DNA of 64,000 bases from an uncultured Sphingorhabdus sp. (GCA_947501885.1 CANMXN010000002.1:1-64000), one strand, 5' to 3'. Shown: positions 25,541-35,801, counted from the first letter of the stretch. Notes: generated by a model from the sequence alone, not told the origin. Made by a program: numbers and translations.

Positions 25541-28500
25541 ATGAATCTTCAAAATATCTCTGCTTGGTCCATCCGCAACCCTGTTATTCCGCTCGTATTT
25601 TTTATCGCTGTCTTATTGGCAGGGATATTAAGCTTTCAACGTATGGATATTGTGAATAATCCTGATGTAGACTTTCCAGGTGTTAGTGTTTCAATATCAC
25701 AGCCAGGTGCTGCACCATCAGAAATTATCAATCAAATTACGGACCGTGTAGAGGCCTCTATTCGTTCCATCAATGGCGTGAAAAACATTAGTTCAACCGC
25801 CAGAGAAGGCAATAGCAATACTTTTGTCGAATTTGAAATCGGCGTCGACCCTGACCAAGGCGTAACCGATGTCAAAAATGCTATCGATCAAGTAAGAGGC
25901 AGCCTCCCCAATGGAATTTTGGAACCACGCGTTTCCAAGGTCAATATTGCTGGTGGAGCATTCCTTGGTATTTATTCTGCGCAAGCAACAGACATGACCA
26001 TTGAGCAATTAAGCTGGTTTGTTGATGATATTGTTGCAAAACGATTACTCAGCATCGATGGTATGGCAGAAGTTAACCGTCAAGGCGGCGTTGATAGAGA
26101 AATAAGGGTTATTTTAGACCCAAGCAAAATGCAGGCTCTTGGTGTCTCTGCGAGCCAAGTAAATAATATATTGCGGCAAATTAATATCAACGCGGCTGGT
26201 GGTCGCTCTGAAGTTGGAGGCACACGCCAATCGGTTCGGGTGCTTGGCAATAGTTCAACCGCTTATGAATTGTCGCAAGCCAGTATCCCACTAGCAGGCG
26301 GCAACACCATCAAATTAACGGATATTGCGACCGTTAATGATGCCTTTGGCGAACGTAGCTCAATCAACACATTAAAAGGTCAAGAGGTTGTAAACTTCAG
26401 TTTTTCCAGAGCAAAAGGCGCATCCGATGTAACGGCTTATGACAATGCAGTTGAAATATTAGCGGAAATAGAAGCCGAAAACCCTGGCGTTGAATTTACC
26501 GAATTATTCACAACGGTTACCTATACCAAAGAACAATATAGCAGTTCTATGAAAGCCATGTTGGAAGGTGCCTTACTCGCCGTCATCGTGGTATTTTTCT
26601 TCTTACGCGATTGGCGCGCTACCATCATATCAGCCATTGCTATTCCTTTATCCGCTATTCCAACCTTTTGGTTTATGGATCTTCTTGGGTTTAACCTAAA
26701 TTTCCTATCATTATTGGCATTAAGCTTGGTGGCCGGGGTGCTGGTGGATGATGCCATTGTGGAAATTGAAAATATCGTGCGGCATATGCGAATGGGCAAA
26801 TCCGCCTATCAGGCATCGATCGATGCCGCCGATGAAATTGGATTGGCTGTTGTTGCGACATCATTCTGTATCGTAGCCGTCTTCTTACCCGTTGGTTTAA
26901 TGCCAGGTATCTCTGGGCAATTCTTTAAAAACTTTGGTATCACTGTAGTGATTTCCGTGCTCATGAGCTTGGCGGTCGCTAGGATGATAACACCGCTAAT
27001 GGCCGCATATTTCTTAAAAGCCAAAGGCCATGCTGACCATGGCAAAGGCCCAATGATTGAACGCTATACAAAGATATTGCAATGGACATTGGACAAAAGC
27101 GAAATGCAACGCAGAAGGACAAATTTAAAGCCTTGGCGTAGTCGTTTTTTATATTTTATAGCATCATTATTATTCCTTCTCATATTAACAGCTATAACTA
27201 TTTTTGCTTCGTTCCAAACGTACCAACTAATAGAAACTTTGAATATACCAAGAACTATAAGCACGGCAATATTTGGTGATGCAAGCACCTCGTTCGGATT
27301 TGTGCTTAGTCAATTATTATTGGTAATCCAGTTGCTCTTTATATTGCTAGTCGGCTTCATTGTAATGTTCTTCACCTTTAAGATTTTTGCATTCATCGCA
27401 GGAATGATGGGTGATAATACCGCACAAGGTTGGTCTTACCTTACTGCGCGCTATCAAGACCGCCGTGTCTGGATGATGGGTTTAGGTGCAACCGCATTCG
27501 CAATAACAATTACATTATTTGCTTCAACGCCAGGGCAATTTCAACCGACCATCAACGAAAATAATAGCCGCGTCCAAATAGAGATGGTGCCAGGTACAAC
27601 GCTTGCCGAGACGCAGATCGCGGCATCAAAAGTTACCGCATTAATGGAGCAACAACCCGAAGTGGAGACCGCCCTGCAAAATGTACGCGAGGGACAGGCA
27701 ACCATTTTCATGACGCTGACCAAAGAACGGGAAAAAACATCGGTAGAATTTGAAAAAGATTTGACACCAGAATTACAAAAAATACCCGATGCACGCATTC
27801 GTTTTCAGTCACAAAGCGGCGGAAATGGAACAGGACGTGATATTTCGGTCATGTTGACAGGTTCTGATTCCAAATTATTGGAAGAGACAGCTGTAAAAGT
27901 AGCTGAAGAAATGAAGACCCTTGATACCATAAAAGCACCACGTGTGAATGCTGATCTGCAACGCCCAGAGATTATTATCACACCGCGCGCGCAATTGGCA
28001 TCAGAATTGGGCGTAACGACGGCAGCCTTAAGCCAAACCATTCGTATCGCAACATTGGGTGAGATTGATCAAAATACAGCCAAATTCTCATTATCTGATC
28101 GACAAATACCTATCCGCGTTGTGCTGGATGAAAATTCGCGCCAAGATATTAGCACTATTAACAACCTTCCTGTGCAAATGAGCAATGGCGGTTCCGTCCC
28201 ATTGGGAAGCGTTGCTGATATTGGTTTTGGTTCTGGCCCCACCACCATTCAGCGATATAATCAAAGCCGCCGTATATTCATTGGTGCAGACCGTGCTGAC
28301 GGTGTTGCGGCTGGCACCACCAAAGAGCAGATTGATAATTTGCCCACTATGAAAAATCTGCCCACAGGTGTTTCTACGCGCCCCTTCGGTGACGAAGAAT
28401 GGCAGGCTGAATTGTTTGAGAATTTTGTCATTGCTCTTGTAGCAGGCATATTGAGCGTTTTTGCTGTACTCGTGCTTCTCTATAAGCGCCTTATGTCCCC

Positions 28501-29014
28501 GCTGGTAAATATGTGTTCGCTCGCGCTCGCACCACTTGGAGGCATTGCGCTTATATGGGCCGTTGGACAACCTGTATCAATGCCCGTGTTAATCGGTGTG
28601 CTCATGCTGCTTGGTATTGTGAGTAAAAACTCGATTCTACTAATTGATTTTGCCATCGAAGAAATGGCGCGCGGCACCGAAAAATACGCTGCCATTATCG
28701 AGGCAGGGAAAAAACGTGCGCAGCCCATTGTTATGACAACCGTCGCAATGACCGCAGGTATGGTGCCAACCGCTATATCATTATCGGGCGATGGTGCATG
28801 GCGTTCTCCAATGGGCATCGTTGTGATTGGTGGCTTGATCGTTTCAACCTTGCTAACCTTATTAATCGTGCCTGCGGGTTTTAGTCTGGCCGATGGCGTA
28901 GAAAAGCGCACAGGGCCTTGGCTGCGCAGAAAACTACTTACCTATACTCCAGATGATCAAGACTCGAGCAACCAAAAACCAGATGTGGGCGGTACTATTC
29001 AACCAGCCGAATAA
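25541..29014 (+). CDS. RND family efflux pump inner membrane subunit with extra membrane insert
   Basis: 1157 residues, about 100 longer than typical AcrB-like pumps. First half: TM1 near 15-35 (NPVIPLVFFIAVLLAGIL), porter domain, then TM2-6 including VDDAIVEIENIVRHM with the acidic proton-relay residues of TM4. Between TM6 and TM7 (about residues 515-640) lies an unusual insert with two additional hydrophobic segments (FLYFIASLLFLLILTAITIF and LLLVIQLLFILLVGFIVMFF). The second porter half begins after FQPTINENNSRVQIEMVPGT; TM8-12 with GIVSKNSILLIDFAIE follow. HAE-1-like drug or hydrophobic compound export is the likely job. Operon with the adaptor upstream. Confidence 0.93.
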   Translation: MNLQNISAWSIRNPVIPLVFFIAVLLAGILSFQRMDIVNNPDVDFPGVSVSISQPGAAPSEIINQITDRVEASIRSINGVKNISSTAREGNSNTFVEFEIGVDPDQGVTDVKNAIDQVRGSLPNGILEPRVSKVNIAGGAFLGIYSAQATDMTIEQLSWFVDDIVAKRLLSIDGMAEVNRQGGVDREIRVILDPSKMQALGVSASQVNNILRQININAAGGRSEVGGTRQSVRVLGNSSTAYELSQASIPLAGGNTIKLTDIATVNDAFGERSSINTLKGQEVVNFSFSRAKGASDVTAYDNAVEILAEIEAENPGVEFTELFTTVTYTKEQYSSSMKAMLEGALLAVIVVFFFLRDWRATIISAIAIPLSAIPTFWFMDLLGFNLNFLSLLALSLVAGVLVDDAIVEIENIVRHMRMGKSAYQASIDAADEIGLAVVATSFCIVAVFLPVGLMPGISGQFFKNFGITVVISVLMSLAVARMITPLMAAYFLKAKGHADHGKGPMIERYTKILQWTLDKSEMQRRRTNLKPWRSRFLYFIASLLFLLILTAITIFASFQTYQLIETLNIPRTISTAIFGDASTSFGFVLSQLLLVIQLLFILLVGFIVMFFTFKIFAFIAGMMGDNTAQGWSYLTARYQDRRVWMMGLGATAFAITITLFASTPGQFQPTINENNSRVQIEMVPGTTLAETQIAASKVTALMEQQPEVETALQNVREGQATIFMTLTKEREKTSVEFEKDLTPELQKIPDARIRFQSQSGGNGTGRDISVMLTGSDSKLLEETAVKVAEEMKTLDTIKAPRVNADLQRPEIIITPRAQLASELGVTTAALSQTIRIATLGEIDQNTAKFSLSDRQIPIRVVLDENSRQDISTINNLPVQMSNGGSVPLGSVADIGFGSGPTTIQRYNQSRRIFIGADRADGVAAGTTKEQIDNLPTMKNLPTGVSTRPFGDEEWQAELFENFVIALVAGILSVFAVLVLLYKRLMSPLVNMCSLALAPLGGIALIWAVGQPVSMPVLIGVLMLLGIVSKNSILLIDFAIEEMARGTEKYAAIIEAGKKRAQPIVMTTVAMTAGMVPTAISLSGDGAWRSPMGIVVIGGLIVSTLLTLLIVPAGFSLADGVEKRTGPWLRRKLLTYTPDDQDSSNQKPDVGGTIQPAE

Positions 29015-29056
29015 GAAGCTTGGCAACAAGCGTATTATTATAGTATAACAGCGATA

Positions 29057-30349
29057 GTGACCGAAAAACAAACATCATTATCGCATAAAGAGCTTGCTGC
29101 CATTCGCTATCAAGAGCGCGATGCTGAGCTTAAAAAAATGCGTATAATCGCAACTGCCCTGCTGCTGCTCATGGCCGCTATCTTCATATTCGGCAATCAT
29201 ATGGAGAAAAATTATGCTGGTTATTGGGGTTTCGTTAGGGCTTTTGCCGAAGCAGGTATGGTTGGCGGCTTAGCCGATTGGTTTGCCGTTACCGCTCTAT
29301 TTCGCCATCCCCTTTCTATTCCTATCCCCCACACGGCGATTATCCCCAAAAATAAAGACCGTATTGGCGAAACGCTGGCAGGGTTTTTACGGCGTAATTT
29401 TCTCACGACAAAATTGGTAGCCCGCAAGGTCCGCAACATGGATGTAGCAGGAGCGGCCGGTAAATTTTTATCCCGACCTGATGGCGGCGAAGGGCGAATG
29501 CGCATGGGTGCATCGCGCCTAATGGGCGATATTATTGCATCACTTGATGATGAACGGCTCGGCAAAGTTGCCAAAGATGCCATGCGCGGGCAGCTAGAGA
29601 ATATTAATCTTGCACCATTATTAGGGCAATTGCTCGAAGCAATGATTAGAGAGGGCCGACACCGTCCCATATTAGATGGCGTCATCAAATGGGCTTCTAA
29701 AACGCTTGATAGCAATGAAGAAATCATCCGCAATATGGTGCAAGAGCGGGCCAACACTATTATGCGTTGGACGGGCTTAGATGACCGCTTGGCTGATGCT
29801 ATTGTTAGTGGTTTAACAAAATTACTAACCGATATGGCCAATGACCCTGACCATCCTCTGCGCGAAAAAGGCGAAGAAGGCATCACCAAATTGGCCCATG
29901 ATCTACAACATCAAAAAAAGATGCAGAAAAAGGTTGATGCTTGGAAGAAGGAATTATTGGCCAACCCCGCGATGAGTAAGTGGATGGACAGTCTATGGCA
30001 AAATGGACGGCAAGGTTTGCTAAATGCCGCACGCCAGCCCGATGCCGCTATGGCAGGGAAATTTGGTGAGGCGCTAACAAAATTAGGGTCAAGTCTACAA
30101 GAAGATAAGCAACTTAAAAAACAAATTAACCGTTTTGCACGGCGCGCAATTGTCGGCACCACTGAAAATTACGGCGATAAAATTGTGACATTAGTGTCTG
30201 ATACAATGAAAGGTTGGGACAGCAATACACTCACTGACCGCGTTGAAAATGTTGTCGGTAGCGATCTACAATTTATTCGCATTAATGGCACTTTGGTTGG
30301 AGGCCTAGTTGGCCTTATCATCCATGCGATTGGGCGTTTCTTACCTTAA
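29057..30349 (+). CDS. DUF445 family inner membrane protein
   Basis: 430 residues, GTG start. N-terminal span (about 29-46, IIATALLLLMAAIFIFG), the DUF445 signature FAEAGMVGGLADWFAVTALF, then HPLSIPIPHTAIIPKNKDRI; a long helical and coiled region; and a C-terminal span with INGTLVGGLVGLIIHAI. The family is widespread and uncharacterised. It follows the RND pump gene by 42 bases and may share its transcript. Confidence 0.92.
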   Translation: MTEKQTSLSHKELAAIRYQERDAELKKMRIIATALLLLMAAIFIFGNHMEKNYAGYWGFVRAFAEAGMVGGLADWFAVTALFRHPLSIPIPHTAIIPKNKDRIGETLAGFLRRNFLTTKLVARKVRNMDVAGAAGKFLSRPDGGEGRMRMGASRLMGDIIASLDDERLGKVAKDAMRGQLENINLAPLLGQLLEAMIREGRHRPILDGVIKWASKTLDSNEEIIRNMVQERANTIMRWTGLDDRLADAIVSGLTKLLTDMANDPDHPLREKGEEGITKLAHDLQHQKKMQKKVDAWKKELLANPAMSKWMDSLWQNGRQGLLNAARQPDAAMAGKFGEALTKLGSSLQEDKQLKKQINRFARRAIVGTTENYGDKIVTLVSDTMKGWDSNTLTDRVENVVGSDLQFIRINGTLVGGLVGLIIHAIGRFLP

Positions 30350-30438
30350 TAGCTACATATAAAATATAAGCATAGCATTTTGATTGCGCTTAAAATTATT
30401 ATCGCATAGCATCGCTCAAAATATCGGAAGAGAGATTC

Positions 30439-31677
30439 ATGCTAGCATTTTGGTTTAAAATTCCCCTTTGGCAGCGCGTTATAGCCGCCCTTATTCTTGG
30501 TGTTATACTGGGTTTATGGTGGGGTCCAGATGCAGAGCAGATTAAATGGATCGGTGATTTCTTTATCAAGTCCATCAAAATGCTGGTCGTACCGCTTATA
30601 TTTTTCTCCTTAGTTTCAGGTGTTGCCGCCATTGGTGATTTACGCAAATTAGGCCGCGTTGGTGGACGTGCTATGATATTATTCATCATAACAGGGCAAA
30701 TTGCAGCATGGTTAGGATTATTTCTGGGTACTATATTCAAACCTGGTAGCGGTCTCGCCAAAGACGCAATTAATAAGGGGGAAACGCCTGTTCCTAATGA
30801 GACAACCGCCGTTGATATGATATTATCCATCATACCAGAAAGTCCCGTACAAGTGATGGCGGATGCACGTGTATTGCCGCTCATCGTTTTTGCACTGCTT
30901 GTTGGTATTGGTATATTGATGGCCAAAGAAGACGGGAAACCACTTATCAAAATATTCGATAGTGGTGCTATTGTTATGCAGAAGATCACTATGATCGTTA
31001 TGGAGCTAACACCTTTTGGTGTCTTTGCACTCATGGCTTGGGTCGCGGGTACATTGGGCGTTGATGCGCTGCAAGCACTCGGTAAATTGGTATTCTTAAA
31101 CTATCTTGGTTGTCTGTTAATCATTGGTATCATCTATAGTGCAATGCTTAAATTTATCGGCAAAGTTCCCGTCATTGATTTCTTCCGCGGCATTATTGAT
31201 GCTATCGCAGTTAGCTATTCTACTGCATCATCCAATGCTACCCTGCCCGTTACATTGCGATGTGCGCAGAGAAACCTTGGTGTATCAAAAAGCGTATCAA
31301 GCTTTGTCATATCATTGGGTGCAACCATCAATATGAATGGTACCGCCATGTATTTAGGGCTTGCTACCTTATTTGGCGCGCAAATCTTTGGTGTTGAATT
31401 ATCATGGGGTCAATATGGGTTGATCGCTATTCTCTCGACCTTGGGCGCTATTGGCGCTGCTGGTATACCAGGCGCGGGCCTTATCATGATGGCATTGGTG
31501 TTTGGCGCAGTGGGTGTTCCGCTTGAAACAATCGCTTTTGTTGCTGGTGTGGACCGCATTATGGATATGATGCGTACCACCACCAATGTATCAGGTGATG
31601 CGGCTGTTGCCGTAACCGTTGCATCAATGACTGGGGAATTGGACAAAGAAGAGCTTATCAGTGCTGATGATGTATGA
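30439..31677 (+). CDS. Dicarboxylate/amino acid:cation symporter (SDF/DAACS family)
   Basis: 412 residues. GltPh/DctA fold: N-terminal spans, hairpin 1 with YSTASSNATLPVTLRCA (serine-rich motif), TM7 with NMNGTAMYLG (cation site, NMDGT-like), hairpin 2 with GAAGIPGAGLIMMALVFG, and TM8 with DRIMDMMRTTTNVSGD (substrate-binding Asp and Asn). GGAAGAGAG precedes the ATG. Glutamate, aspartate or C4-dicarboxylate uptake; the NMNGT and DRIMDMMRTTTN combination is typical of the broad family and does not fix the substrate. Confidence 0.93.
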   Translation: MLAFWFKIPLWQRVIAALILGVILGLWWGPDAEQIKWIGDFFIKSIKMLVVPLIFFSLVSGVAAIGDLRKLGRVGGRAMILFIITGQIAAWLGLFLGTIFKPGSGLAKDAINKGETPVPNETTAVDMILSIIPESPVQVMADARVLPLIVFALLVGIGILMAKEDGKPLIKIFDSGAIVMQKITMIVMELTPFGVFALMAWVAGTLGVDALQALGKLVFLNYLGCLLIIGIIYSAMLKFIGKVPVIDFFRGIIDAIAVSYSTASSNATLPVTLRCAQRNLGVSKSVSSFVISLGATINMNGTAMYLGLATLFGAQIFGVELSWGQYGLIAILSTLGAIGAAGIPGAGLIMMALVFGAVGVPLETIAFVAGVDRIMDMMRTTTNVSGDAAVAVTVASMTGELDKEELISADDV

Positions 31678-31686
31678 TCATATCAC

Positions 31687-32304
31687 ATGATCGACATCAC
31701 TCTTCCAGAGACTATAAGAAAAGCCAATATAAGTGATTGGCGACTATTGGCTAATATTACCGCCGAGGCTTTTGCTGATGATCCCGTGAATCGATGGATA
31801 TTCGGTAACCATCGCGCCATATTATCAGCTTTTAGGGTGCTGATGCGCAACATCTATACTCCAAATGGAATATGCCATATTATTGGCAATAATGCAGCGG
31901 CAGTCTGGACGGATTATTCTGCGGAAAATGTTCAAGATAAACTAAGCTGGAGAGGACAATTACATTTTATTCTGGGGCAATTGCATCATGGTAGTAAAGG
32001 TTCGCTAGCACGCGCTATGAAAGCAGAAGCTGCAATGGAGCAACACCATCCCACTGTGCCGCACCTCTATCTCTTTACAATCGGCACACGGCTCTCAGCA
32101 CGCGGAACTGGGTTGGGCAAAGCATTGTTGAAACCTATGTTAGCCGAAGCCGATAGGCGCACCCTACCCTGTTATTTAGAAAACTCCAATCCTATCAATA
32201 CTGGATTCTACAATGCGCATGGATTTCGAACTATCGAAAAATTTTCATGTGGTGAAGGCGCTCCACCCTTGGAAGCCATGTGGCGTGATTCACTAAAGAC
32301 ATAG
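31687..32304 (+). CDS. GNAT family N-acetyltransferase
   Basis: 205 residues. The acetyl-CoA loop is LSARGTGLGKALLKPML (motif A, RGxGxG/A-like) at about residue 138, followed by PCYLENSNPINTGFYNAHGF (motif B). The acceptor substrate is unknown. It begins 9 bases after the SDF symporter stop, so the two are probably co-transcribed. Confidence 0.88.
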   Translation: MIDITLPETIRKANISDWRLLANITAEAFADDPVNRWIFGNHRAILSAFRVLMRNIYTPNGICHIIGNNAAAVWTDYSAENVQDKLSWRGQLHFILGQLHHGSKGSLARAMKAEAAMEQHHPTVPHLYLFTIGTRLSARGTGLGKALLKPMLAEADRRTLPCYLENSNPINTGFYNAHGFRTIEKFSCGEGAPPLEAMWRDSLKT

Positions 32305-32352
32305 TGTGGCGCAAGCCACCGAGGATATAGTGCGGCGTAAACCACTTTGATA
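32301..32352. repeat. Imperfect tandem repeat, 2 x 26 bp
   Basis: ATAGTGTGGCGCAAGCCAC at 32301 recurs 26 bases later as ATAGTGCGGCGTAAACCAC, with a few substitutions. The first copy overlaps the GNAT stop codon. Each unit can form a small GTGG/CCAC hairpin. Probably a local duplication; the rest of the gap up to 32511 shows nothing. Confidence 0.5.
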
Positions 32353-32511
32353 TAATTTGGCTAGGGCCATTACTTAGGTAAGATGACGAGAGCCACTCTA
32401 TACAAAGTAAGGTGAACCACAGTCTGGATAATTTGATTAGAAGTTTTCATAAGCAATGATATCACCAGATGGTTCCATAGATTATATGATTCTAAGAAAC
32501 AAAGGGTAAGC

Positions 32512-34206
32512 ATGTCATTACGCACCATAATTATAACCGCGATCCTATCATCGATTGCTATTATGCTCGCCTTCAAATTATATAGTGATCCCGTTGCAGC
32601 TCAAAATTCTGAACAACCTTCTAATAAAGACAGCAAATCTGCTATCATCACAAAGGCCGAAGAACCGCTCACCCTCCATGTCCTTGCGCGCACGGGGCCA
32701 TGGCCTTATGCGTCACGTTTAATTGGCTATCGCGGCCGTTTATGGTTTGCAAATTCAGTAAAATATAAAAACCATAATTCGGCTGATATATGGAGCTTAA
32801 ACCCGCAAACATTAGAAAAACGCCTAGAACGCAATTTATTCAGCCAAGATGCTGGTACACCAATTATTTCCAATAATATACTCTATTGGCCGCTCGAAGA
32901 TGCATTGCTTGCTAATGGCAATGGCGTGATTGCCTCTACTAATGGTGATGATTGGCAAAACCATATTATCGATACAGCACTTATCTATCACACCAGCGAA
33001 GTACATGAATGGCGCGATGGTTTGCTGGCGGTTACGGGGGCGCGCAATGCTGGCTTACATTACACACAGAATGGCGGACAAAATTGGCAAGAAATATATG
33101 ATCATGAAACACCGCACACTCACATCAGCCGCATCCGCAATGTCACCCTTTGGAATGATGCGCTCTACGCAACCTTGCGTGATGAAAAAACCCAGCGTTT
33201 GGTGAAATGGACAGGAACATCCTTTGAAACCGTAAAGGCATGGCCGCTCAATCGAACTGTTCGCGGATTAACGCTCCATAGAAATGCACTTTTTGCAATT
33301 ATTGGGCGCGGCAAAAATGCTGAAATTTGGCGCTATGATGGAGACAGCGCACAGAATTTAAACCATAAAGCCCATTTTATCGATCTCACCACCGATGGCA
33401 CATCATTATGGGCCGTTACCCGCGATGGAGACTTATTCTCCATCACAGAGAAACTACAGTGGCGTCAACATGCGCGCATTACAGGCGGTATACCCTATGA
33501 GATAACAGCCATTGATGGCGCCATTTATGTCGCTGGAGCGGGCAATGATAAGCGCTCAATCATATGGGGTCCTAAACAACACGTGATTTCTAATGCTCCA
33601 AAACCCTCTCTACCTAATCCATATCCGATCACACAAACAGACATAAATTGGGATATATTAGGCGCTGAAATTGATGCGATCATTTCCGATAAGCAATTGT
33701 ACACAAGCCGTAGAAACCCCAAATTAAGCGCCTTGATTGAGCGCGCTATTAAAGGCGGCGCACCCAATGGTTTTTTTGCCAAACGCTTAAAAACCAATAT
33801 TCCCGACATTAATGTCTCCACTTTTGGTGGTAATGCACAAACCAAAGCCTCTGATATTATTCATAATCTAATACTAAGAAGCATGGCGCAAAGCGGACAT
33901 GCCAATGTCCCTATAAAATTCCTTAAAACTCCGTGGAGCGCACCGCAAAATAGCTATGAAAAATATTTGGCGCTACCACTATCTGCACTCAAAGCAATTG
34001 CCGATACGGGGCAAAATGATAAGGCCACTATCGCAGCCTTGATCGCTAGACTAGATTATGACGACCCCGATTGGTTTCGTTCGCAAGTGATTGGAACATT
34101 AATAGCGGTTACGGGCAAGCATTATGGATATAATGTTGAGTCTTGGAGAGCATTGGGCAAAAATACAGCTTCTAATAAAGATGATAATCGCACATCACGG
34201 CCATAA
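32512..34206 (+). CDS. Membrane-anchored or exported protein with sialidase/BNR-like propeller region, unknown
   Basis: 564 residues. N-terminal hydrophobic segment (about 4-22, IIITAILSSIAIMLAFKLYS) as signal or anchor. Residues about 50-370 have propeller-like strands with BNR/Asp-box-like turns (STNGDDWQNHI, TQNGGQNWQEIYD) and repeated WxxxLYA patterns. The C-terminal 190 residues are helical with no known motif (LSALIERAIKGGAP, LPLSALKAIADTG). GGGTAA precedes the ATG. The end overlaps the convergent L,D-transpeptidase gene by 85 bases. No precise family recognised. Confidence 0.72.
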   Translation: MSLRTIIITAILSSIAIMLAFKLYSDPVAAQNSEQPSNKDSKSAIITKAEEPLTLHVLARTGPWPYASRLIGYRGRLWFANSVKYKNHNSADIWSLNPQTLEKRLERNLFSQDAGTPIISNNILYWPLEDALLANGNGVIASTNGDDWQNHIIDTALIYHTSEVHEWRDGLLAVTGARNAGLHYTQNGGQNWQEIYDHETPHTHISRIRNVTLWNDALYATLRDEKTQRLVKWTGTSFETVKAWPLNRTVRGLTLHRNALFAIIGRGKNAEIWRYDGDSAQNLNHKAHFIDLTTDGTSLWAVTRDGDLFSITEKLQWRQHARITGGIPYEITAIDGAIYVAGAGNDKRSIIWGPKQHVISNAPKPSLPNPYPITQTDINWDILGAEIDAIISDKQLYTSRRNPKLSALIERAIKGGAPNGFFAKRLKTNIPDINVSTFGGNAQTKASDIIHNLILRSMAQSGHANVPIKFLKTPWSAPQNSYEKYLALPLSALKAIADTGQNDKATIAALIARLDYDDPDWFRSQVIGTLIAVTGKHYGYNVESWRALGKNTASNKDDNRTSRP

Positions 34207-35378
34207 ATATCCTCACGAAAAGAAAAGCCCTCTGCTATTGGTACGGCAGTGAAATAGCTAATGTAAACAGGAACCTTTGTTTCCAAATTGATAATTTGCT
34301 CGGGATCATTGCTGTCAGTCTTGGGCCGTTCACCGTGTAACCACTGCGCCAACAACCACGGTTTTTCAAGACGCACGCAACCTGCACTTATTGCTCGCTT
34401 ATCTAACGCAAAAGATTCTTCATTATGCGTATCATGAAGATATACACCAAAACGATTGGGAAACATAAATTTAATATCCCCCATACCATTGCCAGGCCCT
34501 GGTCTTTGCCGAAACCGTAATTTTTGTTCACCAGATTTAACCGCATTCCAATTTACATCATCATAGGACAGCCTTTGCGCATCTTCTCCCCAACCAGAGA
34601 AAAGGTCAAAACCGCGCGTTTTTATATAATTTTCACCACCATCGATAGCGCGCTGTGCATATCTATCGCGCACCAAATCGCTTGGTACATTCCAATAAGG
34701 ATTAAGCACCGAGAAACGCATATAACCAGCTAGCATGGGCGTGGGGTCATCAGCCGTTCCAACGATTACACGCATTTGTGCTTTCAGCTGATCATCTTCA
34801 TACATATAAAGCATTTGATTAGCGGCATCGACAAGTATAAATTTTTCACCCAAATCAGATGGCAACTCTGCCGCACGATATTTATTGAGTGATATTTTAC
34901 GCACATAATATTGCGAACCGCGATTAAGCGATTCTATCAATATATTATCTGCAAATGCACCTGCTTGAAGGCTATGCGCACGCCTATATTGCGTTATTTT
35001 TTTAGCCAAAGCCCTATCAAAGACCCTACCCTCCAAACCAAACCGTTGGTTGAGAGCAGACACGCGGTCACCGCGATCACCCAAAGACAATGGGGCACCT
35101 TCACTAATAATATTCTGGGGCAATGCTCCCCAAGAAAGCTGATATTTACGAAGCGCTATATCATAGCTTTTTTCGATAAAATTAGGTTCAGCCTCTTGGA
35201 AACTAGCATCAAAATTACCTGCAATAATGGCATCATGCTTCGCCGCATCAGGATGCAACTGCGCATCCACATAATGCATCTGCGTATCACCATCCCCTTG
35301 TGCATAAGAGGCACCAATTTGCAGGTTAATAGAGCATAATATCAATATAGTTTTAAATATAAAATTTCTATATATCAT
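34122..35378 (-). CDS. L,D-transpeptidase (YkuD/YcbB type)
   Basis: 418 residues with a signal peptide (about 1-26, ending ASYAQ). A peptidoglycan-binding-like segment lies at about residues 95-150 (LGDRGDRVSALNQRFGL, ITQYRRAHSL). The YkuD catalytic domain is about 180-360: ILVDAANQMLYMYEDD, FGVYLHDTHNEE with the catalytic His, and RAISAGCVRLEKP with the nucleophilic Cys. It makes 3-3 crosslinks or attaches proteins to peptidoglycan. The 85-base overlap with the convergent propeller gene covers its last 27 codons, which contain no catalytic residue. Confidence 0.92.
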   Translation of the reverse strand: MIYRNFIFKTILILCSINLQIGASYAQGDGDTQMHYVDAQLHPDAAKHDAIIAGNFDASFQEAEPNFIEKSYDIALRKYQLSWGALPQNIISEGAPLSLGDRGDRVSALNQRFGLEGRVFDRALAKKITQYRRAHSLQAGAFADNILIESLNRGSQYYVRKISLNKYRAAELPSDLGEKFILVDAANQMLYMYEDDQLKAQMRVIVGTADDPTPMLAGYMRFSVLNPYWNVPSDLVRDRYAQRAIDGGENYIKTRGFDLFSGWGEDAQRLSYDDVNWNAVKSGEQKLRFRQRPGPGNGMGDIKFMFPNRFGVYLHDTHNEESFALDKRAISAGCVRLEKPWLLAQWLHGERPKTDSNDPEQIINLETKVPVYISYFTAVPIAEGFSFREDIYGRDVRLSSLLEAVFLPNALQDSTLYP

Positions 35379-35396
35379 ATTATGATAACGCAGATA

Positions 35397-35801
35397 TTAC
35401 CCGCGCTCGCCTTGTTCAGCTGGAGGAGGCGGAGCAACTGGAGCAGGGTTAACAGATCTTGCCGTCCATTGTGATGTCATATTACAGCTGCTCTCCATTG
35501 TAAAAGAACGGCCCGCAACAAAGCGTTGATTATAGCCCCAACATTCAGACACACTACCAGTTTGCAGACAAAGCTGATTATCTCTAACAAACCAACTCGC
35601 GTTAGAAAGAGTACCATCAGCGCTTGTAATACGTGCTTGACCACTGGGTCCAAATGCAACGATATTACGCACACCGCTTGCAAATTGCACATCAACAGTA
35701 TTGCCAATCAATTCTTGACCATTTTGCGCTTGAGCATAAGCAGGATTCGCCGCAAGTATTGATGCACCAATAACAGTTAAACTTCCTAATATATATTTCA
35801 T
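35397..35801 (-). CDS. Small periplasmic protein, unknown
   Basis: 134 residues from the ATG at 35801, chosen because AGGTGG lies 5 bases upstream; longer in-frame starts lack this and would hide the signal peptide. Signal peptide about 1-24 (LTVIGASILAANPAYA). The mature protein has three Cys, strands such as IVAFGPSGQARITSADG, a central LCLQTGSVSECWGY, and a Pro-rich C-terminus (PAPVAPPPPAEQ). No family recognised with confidence. It lies upstream of, and on the same strand as, the L,D-transpeptidase gene, with a gap of 18 bases, so both may act on the envelope. Confidence 0.7.
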   Translation of the reverse strand: MKYILGSLTVIGASILAANPAYAQAQNGQELIGNTVDVQFASGVRNIVAFGPSGQARITSADGTLSNASWFVRDNQLCLQTGSVSECWGYNQRFVAGRSFTMESSCNMTSQWTARSVNPAPVAPPPPAEQGERG

